From assembly GCA_049414625.1 (NCBI GenBank), contig JBMSAU010000138.1, positions 6,095-70,094 of the forward strand: a stretch of 64,000 nt of DNA, given 5' to 3'. The stretch comes from WYEG01 sp049414625. Its GTDB lineage: Bacteria; Desulfobacterota; Thermodesulfobacteria; Thermodesulfobacteriales; Thermodesulfobacteriaceae. The notes below the pieces were generated by a model that searched no databases, was not told the DNA's origin, and saw nothing but the letters and a program-made list of their open reading frames with translations. Positions 8,226 to 16,994 of this stretch are shown here, in pieces. Position 1 is the first letter of the stretch. Each line of letters begins with the position of its first letter. The position numbers were made by a program, and so were the translations under genes.

Positions 8226-9407
8226 CTACTTTCGAACTTTTATCTTAACAACAAAAGGTATAGCCAAGGCTTGAAAAGCAACGGAGCAAACCACCATAAA
8301 GAGCGGAGAATAATCATAAAGAAAGCCAAGGAAAAAGCTTCCTAAGAACCAAAATCCGCCAAAAAGGACGTTGAAGATACCGTAGGCAGTCGCTCTCTTT
8401 TCCTTTGGAACAAGCTCGGCAATTGCCGCACGGACGATTGATTCTTGAGCCGAAAGACCTATACCCCAGAGTACCACGCCAAGGATAACTAAAGGCTTAT
8501 CACCAAGGATAGAAAGAGGAATAGCCAAGAGAGAAAAAATTAGGGCTAAAAGAAGGGCTTTCAGCTTTATTCTGTCATAAAGATAGCCCAAGATAAGCGC
8601 CGAGATGGCATCAACTCCCATGGCTAAAGCGTAAAGCAAGGGGATCAAGTTCTTATCAAAGATCTTAGTCTTTTCCCAGTGAAAGCTTAGGAGGGCGAAG
8701 TTCAAGAACCCAAAGGCAAGAAAGCCCATACCAAAGGCATAGAGCCAAAAATCCCGTGGTAGCCTTTGTTCTGTAACTTGTGCTTGCTTTGTATCGGCTT
8801 CAAATTTTGCTGGAACTGCAAAGAGAAGTCGGGCGATAAAAAGAAAGGTAAGGGCTAAAAGGGCTGGTGCTAAAAGAATGGAAAAAGCCTCTTTGTAGCC
8901 AAAGCCGAGATAAAAGCCTAAAAAGACGATAAGAGGTCCGACCAAGGCTCCAACTTGGTCTAAAGCCTCATGCAACCCAAAGCCAATTCCCCGTCCTATC
9001 TTTTTTGTGGCGTAGGAAAGAAGGGTATCTCTTGCCGGAGCCCTTAAAGCTTTGCCAAACCTCTCTAAAAGGATGAGCATCATGGCTATCTGCCAGGTTG
9101 AGGCTAAAGCTAAGGCTGGGATGGCTAAAAGGCTTATGCTGTAGCCAAGGATGGTAAAAAACCAGTATCTTTTAGTGCGGTCTGCAAGGTAGCCTGAAAT
9201 AAGCCTTAGGGCATACCCAATAAATTCACCAAACCCTACGGCGAAGCCAACCGCCGTTGCGGTAGCTCCAAGGTATAGAAGATATGGTCCAGTAATGCTT
9301 CGTGCCGCCTCATAGGTCATGTCCCCAAAGAGGCTAACCAAACCCAGGAGGAGGACAAAATATAGGGCTTTTTTGACCTCAGGTTCCTTGTAGGATTTAA
9401 AAAACAT
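8226..9407 (-). CDS. MFS transporter
   Basis: Major facilitator superfamily permease of 393 residues with about 12 membrane segments. The loop between helices 2 and 3 reads SGYLADRTKRYWF, the family's G-x-x-x-D-R-x-[RK] motif, and LGYLYDRIK is the pseudo-symmetric copy in the second half. The substrate is unknown; the family includes drug and metabolite exporters. ATG 9405-9407 is chosen because GGGAG lies about ten bases upstream; the longer open frame would begin inside the antiporter gene. Only 20 bases separate it from that gene's stop, so the two were probably co-transcribed. Confidence 0.85.
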   Translation of the reverse strand: MFFKSYKEPEVKKALYFVLLLGLVSLFGDMTYEAARSITGPYLLYLGATATAVGFAVGFGEFIGYALRLISGYLADRTKRYWFFTILGYSISLLAIPALALASTWQIAMMLILLERFGKALRAPARDTLLSYATKKIGRGIGFGLHEALDQVGALVGPLIVFLGFYLGFGYKEAFSILLAPALLALTFLFIARLLFAVPAKFEADTKQAQVTEQRLPRDFWLYAFGMGFLAFGFLNFALLSFHWEKTKIFDKNLIPLLYALAMGVDAISALILGYLYDRIKLKALLLALIFSLLAIPLSILGDKPLVILGVVLWGIGLSAQESIVRAAIAELVPKEKRATAYGIFNVLFGGFWFLGSFFLGFLYDYSPLFMVVCSVAFQALAIPFVVKIKVRK

Positions 9408-9427
9408 TGGTTGTTGCTCCCAAGCGT

Positions 9428-10182
9428 CTAACAAGCTCGCTGTTTTTTAAGAAAAGGTTTCCCAAAAACCGCTCCTATGAGATAAGCTGGAAGAACGGCT
9501 TCGCTTCCCACTTTCACCCCAGAGAACCCAAGGGCGGAGAGGATAACAAAGATAAACTTGACTTCTAGCTTGCTTGGATGGTTCTTAACCAGGGCAAAGT
9601 ATCTTTTCGTAGTCGGCGAAAGGATAAAGAGCAATACCAAAGTGCCGACCGCAAAGAGCCAAAAGTAAAAGCCCATTTCAGCAAAAAGTAATCCAAAGGC
9701 AATCACTGTTCCAAGGTCTGTAACAAAATAGGCAGGTAAAATGAGCTTCCCAAGTGGTCCTTCATTAAGCCCGTTCTCTATCATCACCGCATAGCCAACG
9801 GCACCTGAGGTAGTGGAAAGGGCGATCCCCGCAAGCTGAGCTTGCCTTAAGTCCCAACCACCAAGTAGGAACTGAGTAACAACCCAACCCCCGTAAAAAG
9901 AGAGCAAAAAAAGCTTATGAAGACCAACACTAAAAACTCTTTCCAGTAGGCTTTGATAACTTCAGACTCAAGCTCTGCCCCTGCAAGGAAGTTAAAGATA
10001 ACAGCACCAAAGCTTGCTAAGAAGTTTACCCAGGGTGTGACATCAGAGTGGATGGTGTTTCCGGCAACGATGCCAACTATGGGGTCAATAAGAGCGGCTG
10101 AGATGGCTAACCCAAAGAAGATGAAGCTTGAGATTGGAGCTAAGGTGAACGGGATTAAAGCTTGGAGCCAGAACTCTTCCAT
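9428..10182 (-). pseudogene. Cation/proton antiporter (CPA2/NhaS-like), frameshifted and truncated
   Basis: Two overlapping frames together give one membrane antiporter. The first 80-90 codons (MEEFWLQALIPF to VLVFISFF) start at ATG 10182 after GGGAGG. The rest, from FYGGWVVTQFLLGG through GIALSTTSGAVGYAVMIENG and PAYFVTDLGTVIAFG, lies in another frame. The switch falls at a run of seven A on the plus strand (9906-9912), a classic slippage site. Even when joined, the protein is about 250 residues, far short of the 380-400 of this family, and ends abruptly at FLKKQRAC. The last third of the transport domain is therefore missing as well. Probably non-functional, though slippage could restore the first junction. 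Confidence 0.75.
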
Positions 10183-10469
10183 CGCTAACCTCCCAAAGCA
10201 AATTTTAACATTAAACCTTTTTGAAAGGTAGGCATCATCAGCCCTGTTTTAAAAGTTTGAACCAGAGCGATTGACGGGGGACGCTATCCCCTTTGAATTT
10301 TGTTTAAATCCTAACTCGAGTGGATATGCTGTAACTATGTAGGAGAGGCTGATTAGCAGACGCTCGCTCCTACTTTGTGTCTTTCCTCCTGGGTTTGATC
10401 TTGAGAAGGTAGAAGCAAAGGAGTAACGCTAAGCCATTTTATAAAAAGGGGCAGACGGGTTTAAAGTTG

Positions 10470-10497
10470 TTGAATAACCCTCTTTTTAAAGTAAAAT
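10470..10497 (+). promoter_or_regulatory. Candidate promoter upstream of argG
   Basis: TTGAAT (10470-10475), 16 bases, TAAAAT (10492-10497). Both hexamers match the sigma70 consensus at four or more positions. Transcription would start near 10504. Confidence 0.4.
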
Positions 10498-10530
10498 TTA
10501 CTTGGCAACTTGCCTGGGGTTTTTGATAAA

Positions 10531-10595
10531 GGCCCCTTGATTCGCTCGGGGTGACAGCCCTTCTCTATGTTGTCCCGAGCTTAAAGAGGGAGCCC
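10531..10595. repeat. Inverted pair of TGTCAYCCCGAG-type palindromic repeats
   Basis: On the minus strand, 10556 to 10531 reads TGTCACCCCGAGCGAATCAA followed by GGGGCC. On the plus strand, 10570-10595 reads TTGTCCCGAGCTTAAAGAGG followed by GAGCCC. The two halves face each other around a 13-base spacer and can form a hairpin (GCTCGGGGTGACA against TTGTCCCGAGC, one base bulged). The same family recurs at 26756-26808 and inside cinA at 42190-42241. Confidence 0.6.
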
Positions 10596-10714
10596 TTCTT
10601 TCTGGGGACAAAATAAAGGAGGAAACGTGCGCGACGCGTCACCTTCTAAAAATAAATAAAGGCTCAGGGTGAAAGGAAAGGTTTCAAGACTCAACAAAAC
10701 AAAAGGAGTTAAGG

Positions 10715-11923
10715 ATGGGCTTTCAAGATAAGCCAAAAAGGATTGTTCTTGCCTACTCTGGGGGGCTTGATACCTCGGTTATTCTTCACTGGCTCATCGA
10801 GACTTACTCTGCTGAAGTAATTGCTTTTACCGCAGACCTTGGTCAAAAAGAAGACTGGGAAGAGGTTAGGAGGAGAGCCTTAGCTGTTGGGGCAAAGGAT
10901 GTGGTCATCCTTGATTTGAAAGAAGAATTTGTGAAAGATTATGTTTTCTTTGCCATAAAGGCTAACGCAAGGTATGAAGATTGGTATTTGATGGGAACAT
11001 CCCTTGCAAGACCACTTATTGCCAAAGCCCAAGTTGAAGTAGCTAAAAAGTATGGAGCTGATGCTGTAGCCCATGGAGCAACCGGGAAAGGAAATGATCA
11101 GGTTCGGTTTGAGCTCACCTACCAAGCCCTTGCCCCAGAGCTAAAGATAATTGCTCCTTGGAGGATATGGAATTTTAAGGGAAGAAGCGACCTAATCCGT
11201 TACGCTCAAGAGAAGAACATCCCCATTCCTGTGACTCCAGAGAAACCTTACAGCATAGACGCAAACCTCTTTCATGTAAGCTATGAGGGTGGGATCCTTG
11301 AAGACCTCTGGCAAGAACCACCAGATGACATGTTTATTATGACTGTTTCTCCTGAAAAAGCCCCTGACAAACCCGAGTATGTTGAGGTCACTTTTGAGAA
11401 AGGGGAGCCTATCGCCATAAACGGAGAGATTTTAAGCCCGGCAGAGCTTCTCTCACGGCTAAACGAAATTGGCGGAAGACACGGCATCGGACGAGTAGAC
11501 ATGGTGGAAAATCGGTTTGTCGGGATAAAAAGCAGAGGCATATACGAAACACCAGGGGGAACAATACTTCACATTGCTCATCGGGCTTTAGAGCAGATAA
11601 CTCTTGACAGAGAGGTTATGCGGCTAAAGGATCAACTCATGCCGAAGATAGCAGAGCTTATCTACTATGGCTTCTGGTTTAGCCCGGAGTTCTTGGCGCT
11701 AAAGACCTTCATTGAGCACACCCAAGAGAGAGTTTCCGGAGTAGTAAGGTTAAAGCTTTACAAAGGAAACTGTATACCCGTTGGAAGAAAAAGCGATAAT
11801 AGCCTCTACAAGCCTTCCCTTGCAAGCTTTGACGAAGCTGGCGGATACGACCAGAAGGATGCAGAAGGCTTTATAAGACTACAAGCCCTAAGGCTTAAAA
11901 ACTACTTTCAAAGGGAGGTATAA
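10715..11923 (+). CDS. argG: Argininosuccinate synthase
   Basis: ATP-dependent condensation of citrulline with aspartate, the penultimate step of arginine synthesis. 402 residues, the family norm. The N-terminal PP-loop AYSGGLDTS (residues 13-21) binds ATP. GATGKGNDQVRFE is the citrulline/aspartate-binding segment and GRHGIGRVDMVENR is a further signature. The start follows AAAGGAGTTAAGG. It is separated by only two bases from fsa, forming an operon. Confidence 0.97.
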   Translation: MGFQDKPKRIVLAYSGGLDTSVILHWLIETYSAEVIAFTADLGQKEDWEEVRRRALAVGAKDVVILDLKEEFVKDYVFFAIKANARYEDWYLMGTSLARPLIAKAQVEVAKKYGADAVAHGATGKGNDQVRFELTYQALAPELKIIAPWRIWNFKGRSDLIRYAQEKNIPIPVTPEKPYSIDANLFHVSYEGGILEDLWQEPPDDMFIMTVSPEKAPDKPEYVEVTFEKGEPIAINGEILSPAELLSRLNEIGGRHGIGRVDMVENRFVGIKSRGIYETPGGTILHIAHRALEQITLDREVMRLKDQLMPKIAELIYYGFWFSPEFLALKTFIEHTQERVSGVVRLKLYKGNCIPVGRKSDNSLYKPSLASFDEAGGYDQKDAEGFIRLQALRLKNYFQREV

Positions 11924-11925
11924 AG

Positions 11926-12585
11926 ATGAAGATATTCGTTGATACCGCAAAGATTGAGGAGATTAGAAAGGTTAAAGAATGGGGGCTTCTTGATGGAGTA
12001 ACCACTAACCCGACCCTTCTTTCTCAAACGGGAAAACCCTGGAAAGAAGCAGCCCTTGAAATCCTGAAGGAAGTCCCAAACAAACCTGTCTCCCTTGAAG
12101 TCATCGCAACAGACGCAGAGGGCATGATAAAAGAAGCAAGGGCTCTTGCCAAAATGGGAGACAATGTAGTGATAAAGATCCCTTTTACAACTGAGGGACT
12201 AAAGGCTATAAAGGCTCTTTCCGCAGAAGGAATCAAAACCAATGTAACCCTTGTCTTTTCTTCTCTTCAAGCCCTTGTTGCAGGAAAGCTTGGGGCAACC
12301 TATGTTTCCCCCTTCCTTGGAAGGGTTGATGATATAGGATATGACGGGATGCTTGTTCTTGAAGAAATAGTGCGGATCTACGATGTTTACGGATTAGAAA
12401 CCCAGATCATTGCTGCAAGCATAAGGCATGTAGACCATGTTAGAAGATGCGCCCTCCTTGGTGTCCACATTGCAACCATTCCTTTTAAGGTTATCGAGCA
12501 GATGCTAAAACATCCTTTAACTGAGATTGGACTTAAAAAGTTCCTTGAGGACGCAAACAAAGCTGGGATAAAGATTTTGGAATAA
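11926..12585 (+). CDS. fsa: Transaldolase/fructose-6-phosphate aldolase family protein
   Basis: Small class I aldolase of the TalC/FSA group, 219 residues. MKIFVDTAKIEEIRK is the family N-terminus, GVTTNPTLL the first signature, and NVVIKIPFT carries the Schiff-base Lys near residue 84; FLGRVDDIG follows. Members act either as fructose-6-phosphate aldolase or as short transaldolase in the pentose phosphate pathway, and sequence alone does not decide between them. It begins two bases after argG with AAAGGGAGG just upstream, inside the argG end. Confidence 0.92.
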   Translation: MKIFVDTAKIEEIRKVKEWGLLDGVTTNPTLLSQTGKPWKEAALEILKEVPNKPVSLEVIATDAEGMIKEARALAKMGDNVVIKIPFTTEGLKAIKALSAEGIKTNVTLVFSSLQALVAGKLGATYVSPFLGRVDDIGYDGMLVLEEIVRIYDVYGLETQIIAASIRHVDHVRRCALLGVHIATIPFKVIEQMLKHPLTEIGLKKFLEDANKAGIKILE

Positions 12586-12649
12586 AAGCTAAGGAGCGGA
12601 GTAAAGGGAGGTGAGGATATCTTGGCAGTCTACGAAGCTCTAAAAAGGG

Positions 12650-13558
12650 TTAGTTCAAGCCCCCGTAGCTATGAAGTCCTGAAAGAAGAAAATTCACGCC
12701 AAAGTAGGTAAAAAGAACAGAAATAAAGCCGATTACACTCAGCCAAGCAATCTTTTTTCCGCTCCAGCCTCTGATTATTCTAGCATGAATCCCGCCTCCA
12801 TAGATTAGCCAAGTTATTAAAGACCAGGTTTCCTTCGGGTCCCAGCTCCAGTAGCTACCCCAGGCTTGGTTTGCCCAGAAGGCTCCGGTTATTATCCCAA
12901 GGCTCAGCCAGAAGAAGCCAAAGAGCATGCTTCGATAGATAAAGTTTTCAAGGACGGTTTTTTCAAGCATATACTGTTTTAGAGCTTGATTGTTGCTGAG
13001 AAGATAAAAGATAGCCACGGCAAAGGCTACGGCAAAGGCACCGTAGCCAAGGAAGCAGGTAACCACATGGACGATGAGCCAGTTGCTCTTCAAAGCGGGG
13101 ATCAAGGGTTTGATCGCGGAATCAGCAAAAAAGGTCGCAAAAGCCATGAACAGAGAATTTAGTATGAAAACCAAGCCTCCGAGGACCTTCCTTTGTAGGC
13201 GAAGCTCCCAGAAGAGATAAAACCCTGCTATGCAAAGCCCGAAGAACACAAGAGATTCATAGAGATTGGAAAGAGGGACATATCCAAAACCAGTTTGATG
13301 GGTCTGTATCCAGCGGACGATAAAGCCATAAAAGTTAGCGATAAACCCAGTCCAGGCTATGACGGAACCAAAAAAACCCCCTTTTTCCCATTTGAATATC
13401 CAATGAATTAAGTAGACCACACCGGCAGAAAGATAGATAAAAGTTACCAAACTAAATATCAGGGAGTTGTCGGGAAGCAAGGTATTTTCTTTAAAAGCTA
13501 AAAGAAGGTATAAAATTCCAGATAGAATCAAGCCTAACACAGGCTCTTTGGCCAACAT
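12650..13558 (-). CDS. Cytochrome c biogenesis protein, CcsA/CcsB heme-handling family
   Basis: Polytopic inner-membrane protein of the system II heme delivery/ligation apparatus, about 302 residues and 8 or more membrane segments. The Trp-rich WWD-type motif WGSYWSWDPKETWSL near residue 235 is intact and is followed by GGIHARIIRGWSGKK with a conserved His. It resembles the stand-alone CcsA half rather than fused CcsBA. The second of two adjacent ATGs (13556-13558) has the better spacing from GGAGG. It serves the c-type cytochromes encoded at 26124 and 37084. A second, divergent member lies at 53427. Confidence 0.9.
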   Translation of the reverse strand: MLAKEPVLGLILSGILYLLLAFKENTLLPDNSLIFSLVTFIYLSAGVVYLIHWIFKWEKGGFFGSVIAWTGFIANFYGFIVRWIQTHQTGFGYVPLSNLYESLVFFGLCIAGFYLFWELRLQRKVLGGLVFILNSLFMAFATFFADSAIKPLIPALKSNWLIVHVVTCFLGYGAFAVAFAVAIFYLLSNNQALKQYMLEKTVLENFIYRSMLFGFFWLSLGIITGAFWANQAWGSYWSWDPKETWSLITWLIYGGGIHARIIRGWSGKKIAWLSVIGFISVLFTYFGVNFLLSGLHSYGGLN

Positions 13559-13699
13559 CATAGAACCTCCTTTAAAAACTTTAAAATCAAATTTAATCTA
13601 ATCTTTTTGTTTAGCAAGAACATCATTTTCTTTGTCTTCAACAGCCTAAGTGATAAACCCTTAAAGAGGAGCCCTTCACTACGGATTAATTTATACTAA

Positions 13700-13729
13700 C
13701 TGGCATCTATGCTATTTTATGGGTATAAT
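13700..13729 (+). promoter_or_regulatory. Candidate promoter of the aminotransferase gene
   Basis: CTGGCA (13700-13705), 18 bases, then a consensus TATAAT (13724-13729). The -10 is perfect and the -35 is only fair. A leader of about 30 bases would carry the AAGGAGG in front of ATG 13766. Confidence 0.5.
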
Positions 13730-13765
13730 TAGTTTTTTACTAATCTTACCTAAGGAGGATAGAGG

Positions 13766-14923
13766 ATGAAGTTTCTCAGCAAGAAATATCTTTTCACTCC
13801 GGGTCCTGTGCCTGTTGCTCCTCAAGTCCTTTTAACTCAAGCTCAGCCCATGACCCATCATCGCTTGCCAGAGTTTTCAGAAATTTTGAAAGAAATCCGC
13901 TCTGGACTCCAATACCTATTCCAAACAAAAGAAAGGGTCTACTTTTTTGCCTCGTCAGGAACAGGAGCCATGGAGGCTGCTATAACCAATCTTTTCTCTC
14001 CCGGAGACAAAGTCATCGTCGTTGAAGGGGGTAAGTTTGGCGAAAGATGGAGAGAGCTTGCCGAAACCTTCGGTCTAAACCCAATTACCATAAAGGTTCC
14101 CTGGGGAAAAGCCGTTGACCCTTCCGATGTTGAAAGGGCTTTAAATGAGCACCCTTCGGCAAAGGCAATACTTGTTCAAGCCTGTGAAACCTCAACGGGA
14201 GTAAAACATCCCGTTCCTGAACTTGCAAACCTCTGTAAAGAAAGAGAGACAATACTTGTCGTTGATGGAATAACAGCGGTGGGCGTATACCCTCTTCCCA
14301 TGGATGAGCTTGGGATAGATGTTTTGATCGCAGGGTCGCAGAAGGCTTTAAGCCTCCCTCCGGGGCTTTCTTTCATTGCCCTCTCTCAAAAGGCAAGGGA
14401 GCTTGCTAAGAGCTCAAAGCTTCCAAAATACTACTTCAGTTTAGCGAAAGAGGATAAAGCCTATGATAAAGACACAACACCTTTTACCCCTGCAGTGAGC
14501 CTCCTTCTTGCCTTAAGGGAGATGTTAAACCGGATCAAAGAGCTTACCCTTGAGAGGCTCTTTGCCCATCACCAAGCCCTTAGCTCTGCCTGCAGAAAAG
14601 CCGTCTCAGCCCTTGGTCTATCACTTTTCCCTGAAATCCCCTCAGAGTCTCTAACGGTAATAAAGGCTCCTGAGGGCTTGCCAACTGGAGATTTTCTAAG
14701 GTTCGTGCGAGACAAGTGGGGTATAATCTTTGCTGGAGGGCAAGACGCTTTAAAAGGCAAAATCATCCGCATAACCCACATGGGAGACCAGTCTCCCTTT
14801 GACCTCCTTATCGCCATCTCAGCCCTTGAGCTTGGACTAAAACACTTTGGGATTAAAGTTGAGCTTGGGCTTGGAGTTAAGACCGCAGAAGAAGAGCTTT
14901 ACTCCTACTTAGCAAAGCTTTAA
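13766..14923 (+). CDS. Class V aminotransferase (serine-/alanine-glyoxylate or aspartate aminotransferase type)
   Basis: PLP-dependent aminotransferase, 385 residues. LFTPGPVPVAPQVLL is the substrate-side N-terminal signature, SSGTGAMEAAITNLF the cofactor phosphate region, and AGSQKALSLPPGLSF contains the Schiff-base Lys (about residue 193). Homologues in thermophiles act as alanine/serine-glyoxylate or aspartate aminotransferases; the exact pair of substrates is not resolved. The start follows TAAGGAGG. It converges on the DedA-family gene and the two 3' ends overlap by four bases. Confidence 0.88.
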   Translation: MKFLSKKYLFTPGPVPVAPQVLLTQAQPMTHHRLPEFSEILKEIRSGLQYLFQTKERVYFFASSGTGAMEAAITNLFSPGDKVIVVEGGKFGERWRELAETFGLNPITIKVPWGKAVDPSDVERALNEHPSAKAILVQACETSTGVKHPVPELANLCKERETILVVDGITAVGVYPLPMDELGIDVLIAGSQKALSLPPGLSFIALSQKARELAKSSKLPKYYFSLAKEDKAYDKDTTPFTPAVSLLLALREMLNRIKELTLERLFAHHQALSSACRKAVSALGLSLFPEIPSESLTVIKAPEGLPTGDFLRFVRDKWGIIFAGGQDALKGKIIRITHMGDQSPFDLLIAISALELGLKHFGIKVELGLGVKTAEEELYSYLAKL

Positions 14924-15549
14924 GAATGTTTCTTTCGGACAACCTTAAAGTAAACATAGAGAGCTAAGATAACGAGAACCCCTATGATTAATCCGTATGA
15001 CCCCTTGTGCAAGGCTGATTTTAGGAGCTCTTCGTTTTTGCCAAAGTAGTATCCGCAGAGGGCAAGGAAGCCACACCAAATTAAGGCACCAAGGGTAGTG
15101 TAAAGACTGAAAAGAAACAGAGCCATCCTTGCTAAGCCTGCAGGGATAGAGATCACATGCCTTGTTCCGGGAAGGAGCCTTCCTACAAAGGTGCTGATGT
15201 GCCCATGATTGTCCCAAAAACGTTCAACCTTTTTGAAACTCTCTTCAGTCAAGAGAAGATACTTCCCATATCTTCTGATAAACTTAAGAAGGGCTGGTCT
15301 TCCAAGTTTTAGGGCTAAGTAGTAGTTTGTCAGGGCACCAGCTAAGGAGCCAAAGGTGCCGGCTAAGATCACGCCAACGAGGGAAAGTTTTCCTTGGCTT
15401 GCAAGATAGCCAGCTGGAGGCATGATCACCTCGCTTGGAATAGGAACAAGGGTCGACTCTAAAGCCATGAGGAAGAAAACTCCTGCATAGCCACTCTTCT
15501 CGAAAAGGAGCAGAAAATGTTCAACAATAGATTTGATGTAGACTTCCAT
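14920..15549 (-). CDS. DedA family membrane protein
   Basis: Inner-membrane DedA/SNARE-associated-type protein, 209 residues with 4-6 hydrophobic segments. ALESTLVPIPSEVIMPPAGYL is the E-x-x-x-P-x-P-[GS]-E motif and FVGRLLPGTRHVISIPAGLARM the G-R-x-x-P-x-x-R motif of the family, which is linked to undecaprenyl-phosphate and phospholipid flipping. It follows the Cys-rich small gene by 25 bases on the same strand. A more distant relative is encoded at 47547. Confidence 0.9.
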   Translation of the reverse strand: MEVYIKSIVEHFLLLFEKSGYAGVFFLMALESTLVPIPSEVIMPPAGYLASQGKLSLVGVILAGTFGSLAGALTNYYLALKLGRPALLKFIRRYGKYLLLTEESFKKVERFWDNHGHISTFVGRLLPGTRHVISIPAGLARMALFLFSLYTTLGALIWCGFLALCGYYFGKNEELLKSALHKGSYGLIIGVLVILALYVYFKVVRKKHS

Positions 15550-15574
15550 CGGCGCCTAACCTCTAAACCGTTTT

Positions 15575-15787
15575 CTAAAGTGTTTCCCAGTTTCCGCAGT
15601 TAGGACAGACCCAAGCAACAGCGCTTGCACAAACAAACTTCTTTTGTTCAGCCATTAAGCACTCTCCGCATAGGGTAAAGCCACATTTTCGACAAACATA
15701 GCAAAGAGGTTTCTCTTCCCCGCAGAACTCACAGGTTGCCTTGGCTACCTTTTTCTTTTCTACGAACCTTTTGCCCTCTTTAGCCAC
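15575..15787 (-). CDS. Small Cys-rich zinc-ribbon-like protein, unknown function
   Basis: 70 residues with ten Cys (19, 22, 29, 32, 35, 40, 43, 53, 61 and 64) arranged largely as CxxC knuckles (CEFC, CYVC, CGEC, CPNC) after a short Lys-rich N-terminus. This predicts two or three bound zinc ions and a cytoplasmic nucleic-acid- or protein-binding role. No specific family was recognised. The start (MAKEGKRFVEKKK) lies 62 bases beyond the ABC-2 permease stop. DedA follows after 25 bases. Confidence 0.7.
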   Translation of the reverse strand: MAKEGKRFVEKKKVAKATCEFCGEEKPLCYVCRKCGFTLCGECLMAEQKKFVCASAVAWVCPNCGNWETL

Positions 15788-15849
15788 TCCTTCAATTATA
15801 AACTTGATACAATCCTAAGTAAAGAAAGGGGATGCCTCTCTTATTTTTT

Positions 15850-16965
15850 TCACTTGGCAAAGCTTTGGCGAAATTTTAGAGAAGAGATAACAAAAAGTAT
15901 TCCTCCTACGCATATTATGCCAAGAACATCCTTCCAAAGATAGGAAAATCCTACTCCTTTTAGCAAGAGTCCGTAACCAAACTCCAAGTAATACCTCATA
16001 GGGGAAAGAAGGCTTAGAGCCCTTATAACGGGATGCATAGCCTCAGGAGGTGTCCAGGCTCCAGAAATCATAAGCATCGGGACAAGGATGGCTAAAATAA
16101 CCATCATGGCTTGAGAAAGATTATCAACCATCGTGGCAATGGTTATCCCCAGAGCAGAAACAGTAAAGACATAAAGGCAAGTGACAAGAAAAAATACAAA
16201 GACGCTCCCTTTTATTGGCACTCCAAACACACCTTTTACCATGAGGAGAAGGCTTATCGTAGACATAAGACTAATTATAACAACAGTAGGTATGATTTTG
16301 GCTAAAAACACCTCCCAAGTTTTCACAGGAGTGATTAAAAGTTGCTCAATCGTTCCCTGTTCCTTTTCTCTTATCAATGCTGAAGCGGTTAGGAGAAGCG
16401 ACACTATAGTCGTCATGTTAAAAAGCTCAAGGAGGCTCATAAACCATAAGCTAAGGTTATTAGGATTAAAGAGGCTTCTTAACCTTGCCTCAACCTCAGG
16501 TATTTTTAACTGCCTTTTGTAAACCGAATAGTTTAAAAGCTCTAAGGAATACTCATGGGCAATGGTGTTAAGATAAGAGATGGCTATGGTTGAGGTAATG
16601 GACATGGTTCCGTCTACGATTGCCTGAACCTTGCCTTCCCCTTTCTTTACCAAAGTGGAAAAGTTAGAAGGAATGATGATAGCCATAGAAGCCCTTCCCC
16701 TATCAAGCCAATCAACCAATTCTTTCTCTGAGTGGACATAGGCTACAACTTTAAAGTAGGGCTTACGGAGCTTCTCTATGAATTCCCTGCTTTCTCTGCT
16801 TTTGCTCAGGTCAAGAACAACGACGGAAAAGTTCCTGACTTCAAGGTTAACACCCTTTCCCGCAGTATAGACCGCGACAGTGAAAGCATAAACTAAAACG
16901 ATGAGCAAAACTTTGTCTCGAAAAAGCTGTAAAAACTCCTTCCTAAGCAGAAAAAGAAGGCGCAT
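15850..16965 (-). CDS. ABC-2 type permease, YbhR-like
   Basis: Membrane subunit of an efflux ABC transporter, 371 residues. It has one N-terminal membrane helix (FRDKVLLIVLVYAFTVAVYT), a large extracytoplasmic domain, and five C-terminal helices. IREKEQGTIEQLLITPVK is the coupling segment typical of ABC-2 permeases. Its partner permease is at 17252, the ATPase at 18365 and the HlyD adaptor at 20089. It is the last gene of the operon, separated from the partner by a decayed flavin reductase gene. Substrate unknown; YbhGFSR relatives export drugs or toxic compounds. Confidence 0.88.
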   Translation of the reverse strand: MRLLFLLRKEFLQLFRDKVLLIVLVYAFTVAVYTAGKGVNLEVRNFSVVVLDLSKSRESREFIEKLRKPYFKVVAYVHSEKELVDWLDRGRASMAIIIPSNFSTLVKKGEGKVQAIVDGTMSITSTIAISYLNTIAHEYSLELLNYSVYKRQLKIPEVEARLRSLFNPNNLSLWFMSLLELFNMTTIVSLLLTASALIREKEQGTIEQLLITPVKTWEVFLAKIIPTVVIISLMSTISLLLMVKGVFGVPIKGSVFVFFLVTCLYVFTVSALGITIATMVDNLSQAMMVILAILVPMLMISGAWTPPEAMHPVIRALSLLSPMRYYLEFGYGLLLKGVGFSYLWKDVLGIICVGGILFVISSLKFRQSFAK

Positions 16966-16994
16966 CTGTTTTACCTTTTAACCGTTCACACCTT

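Larger units (their letters stand above)
10183..10714. other. 530-base gene-free leader between the antiporter and argG
   Basis: No credible open frame was seen. It holds a seven-pair stem GTAGGAG/CTCCTAC (10339-10345 with 10367-10373), a candidate promoter at 10470-10497, a pair of palindromic repeat copies (10531-10595), and the argG ribosome-binding site. If the promoter is real, argG has a leader of about 210 bases. Confidence 0.6.

Noticed and set aside
13701..13713. TGGCATCTATGCT as a sigma54 promoter before the aminotransferase
   Set aside because: GG and GC are nine bases apart instead of twelve; the adjacent TATAAT supports a sigma70 reading.
16110..16525. Plus-strand open frames opposite the ABC-2 permease
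   Set aside because: They mirror the coding strand of a well-supported permease and have no ribosome-binding site or recognisable product.
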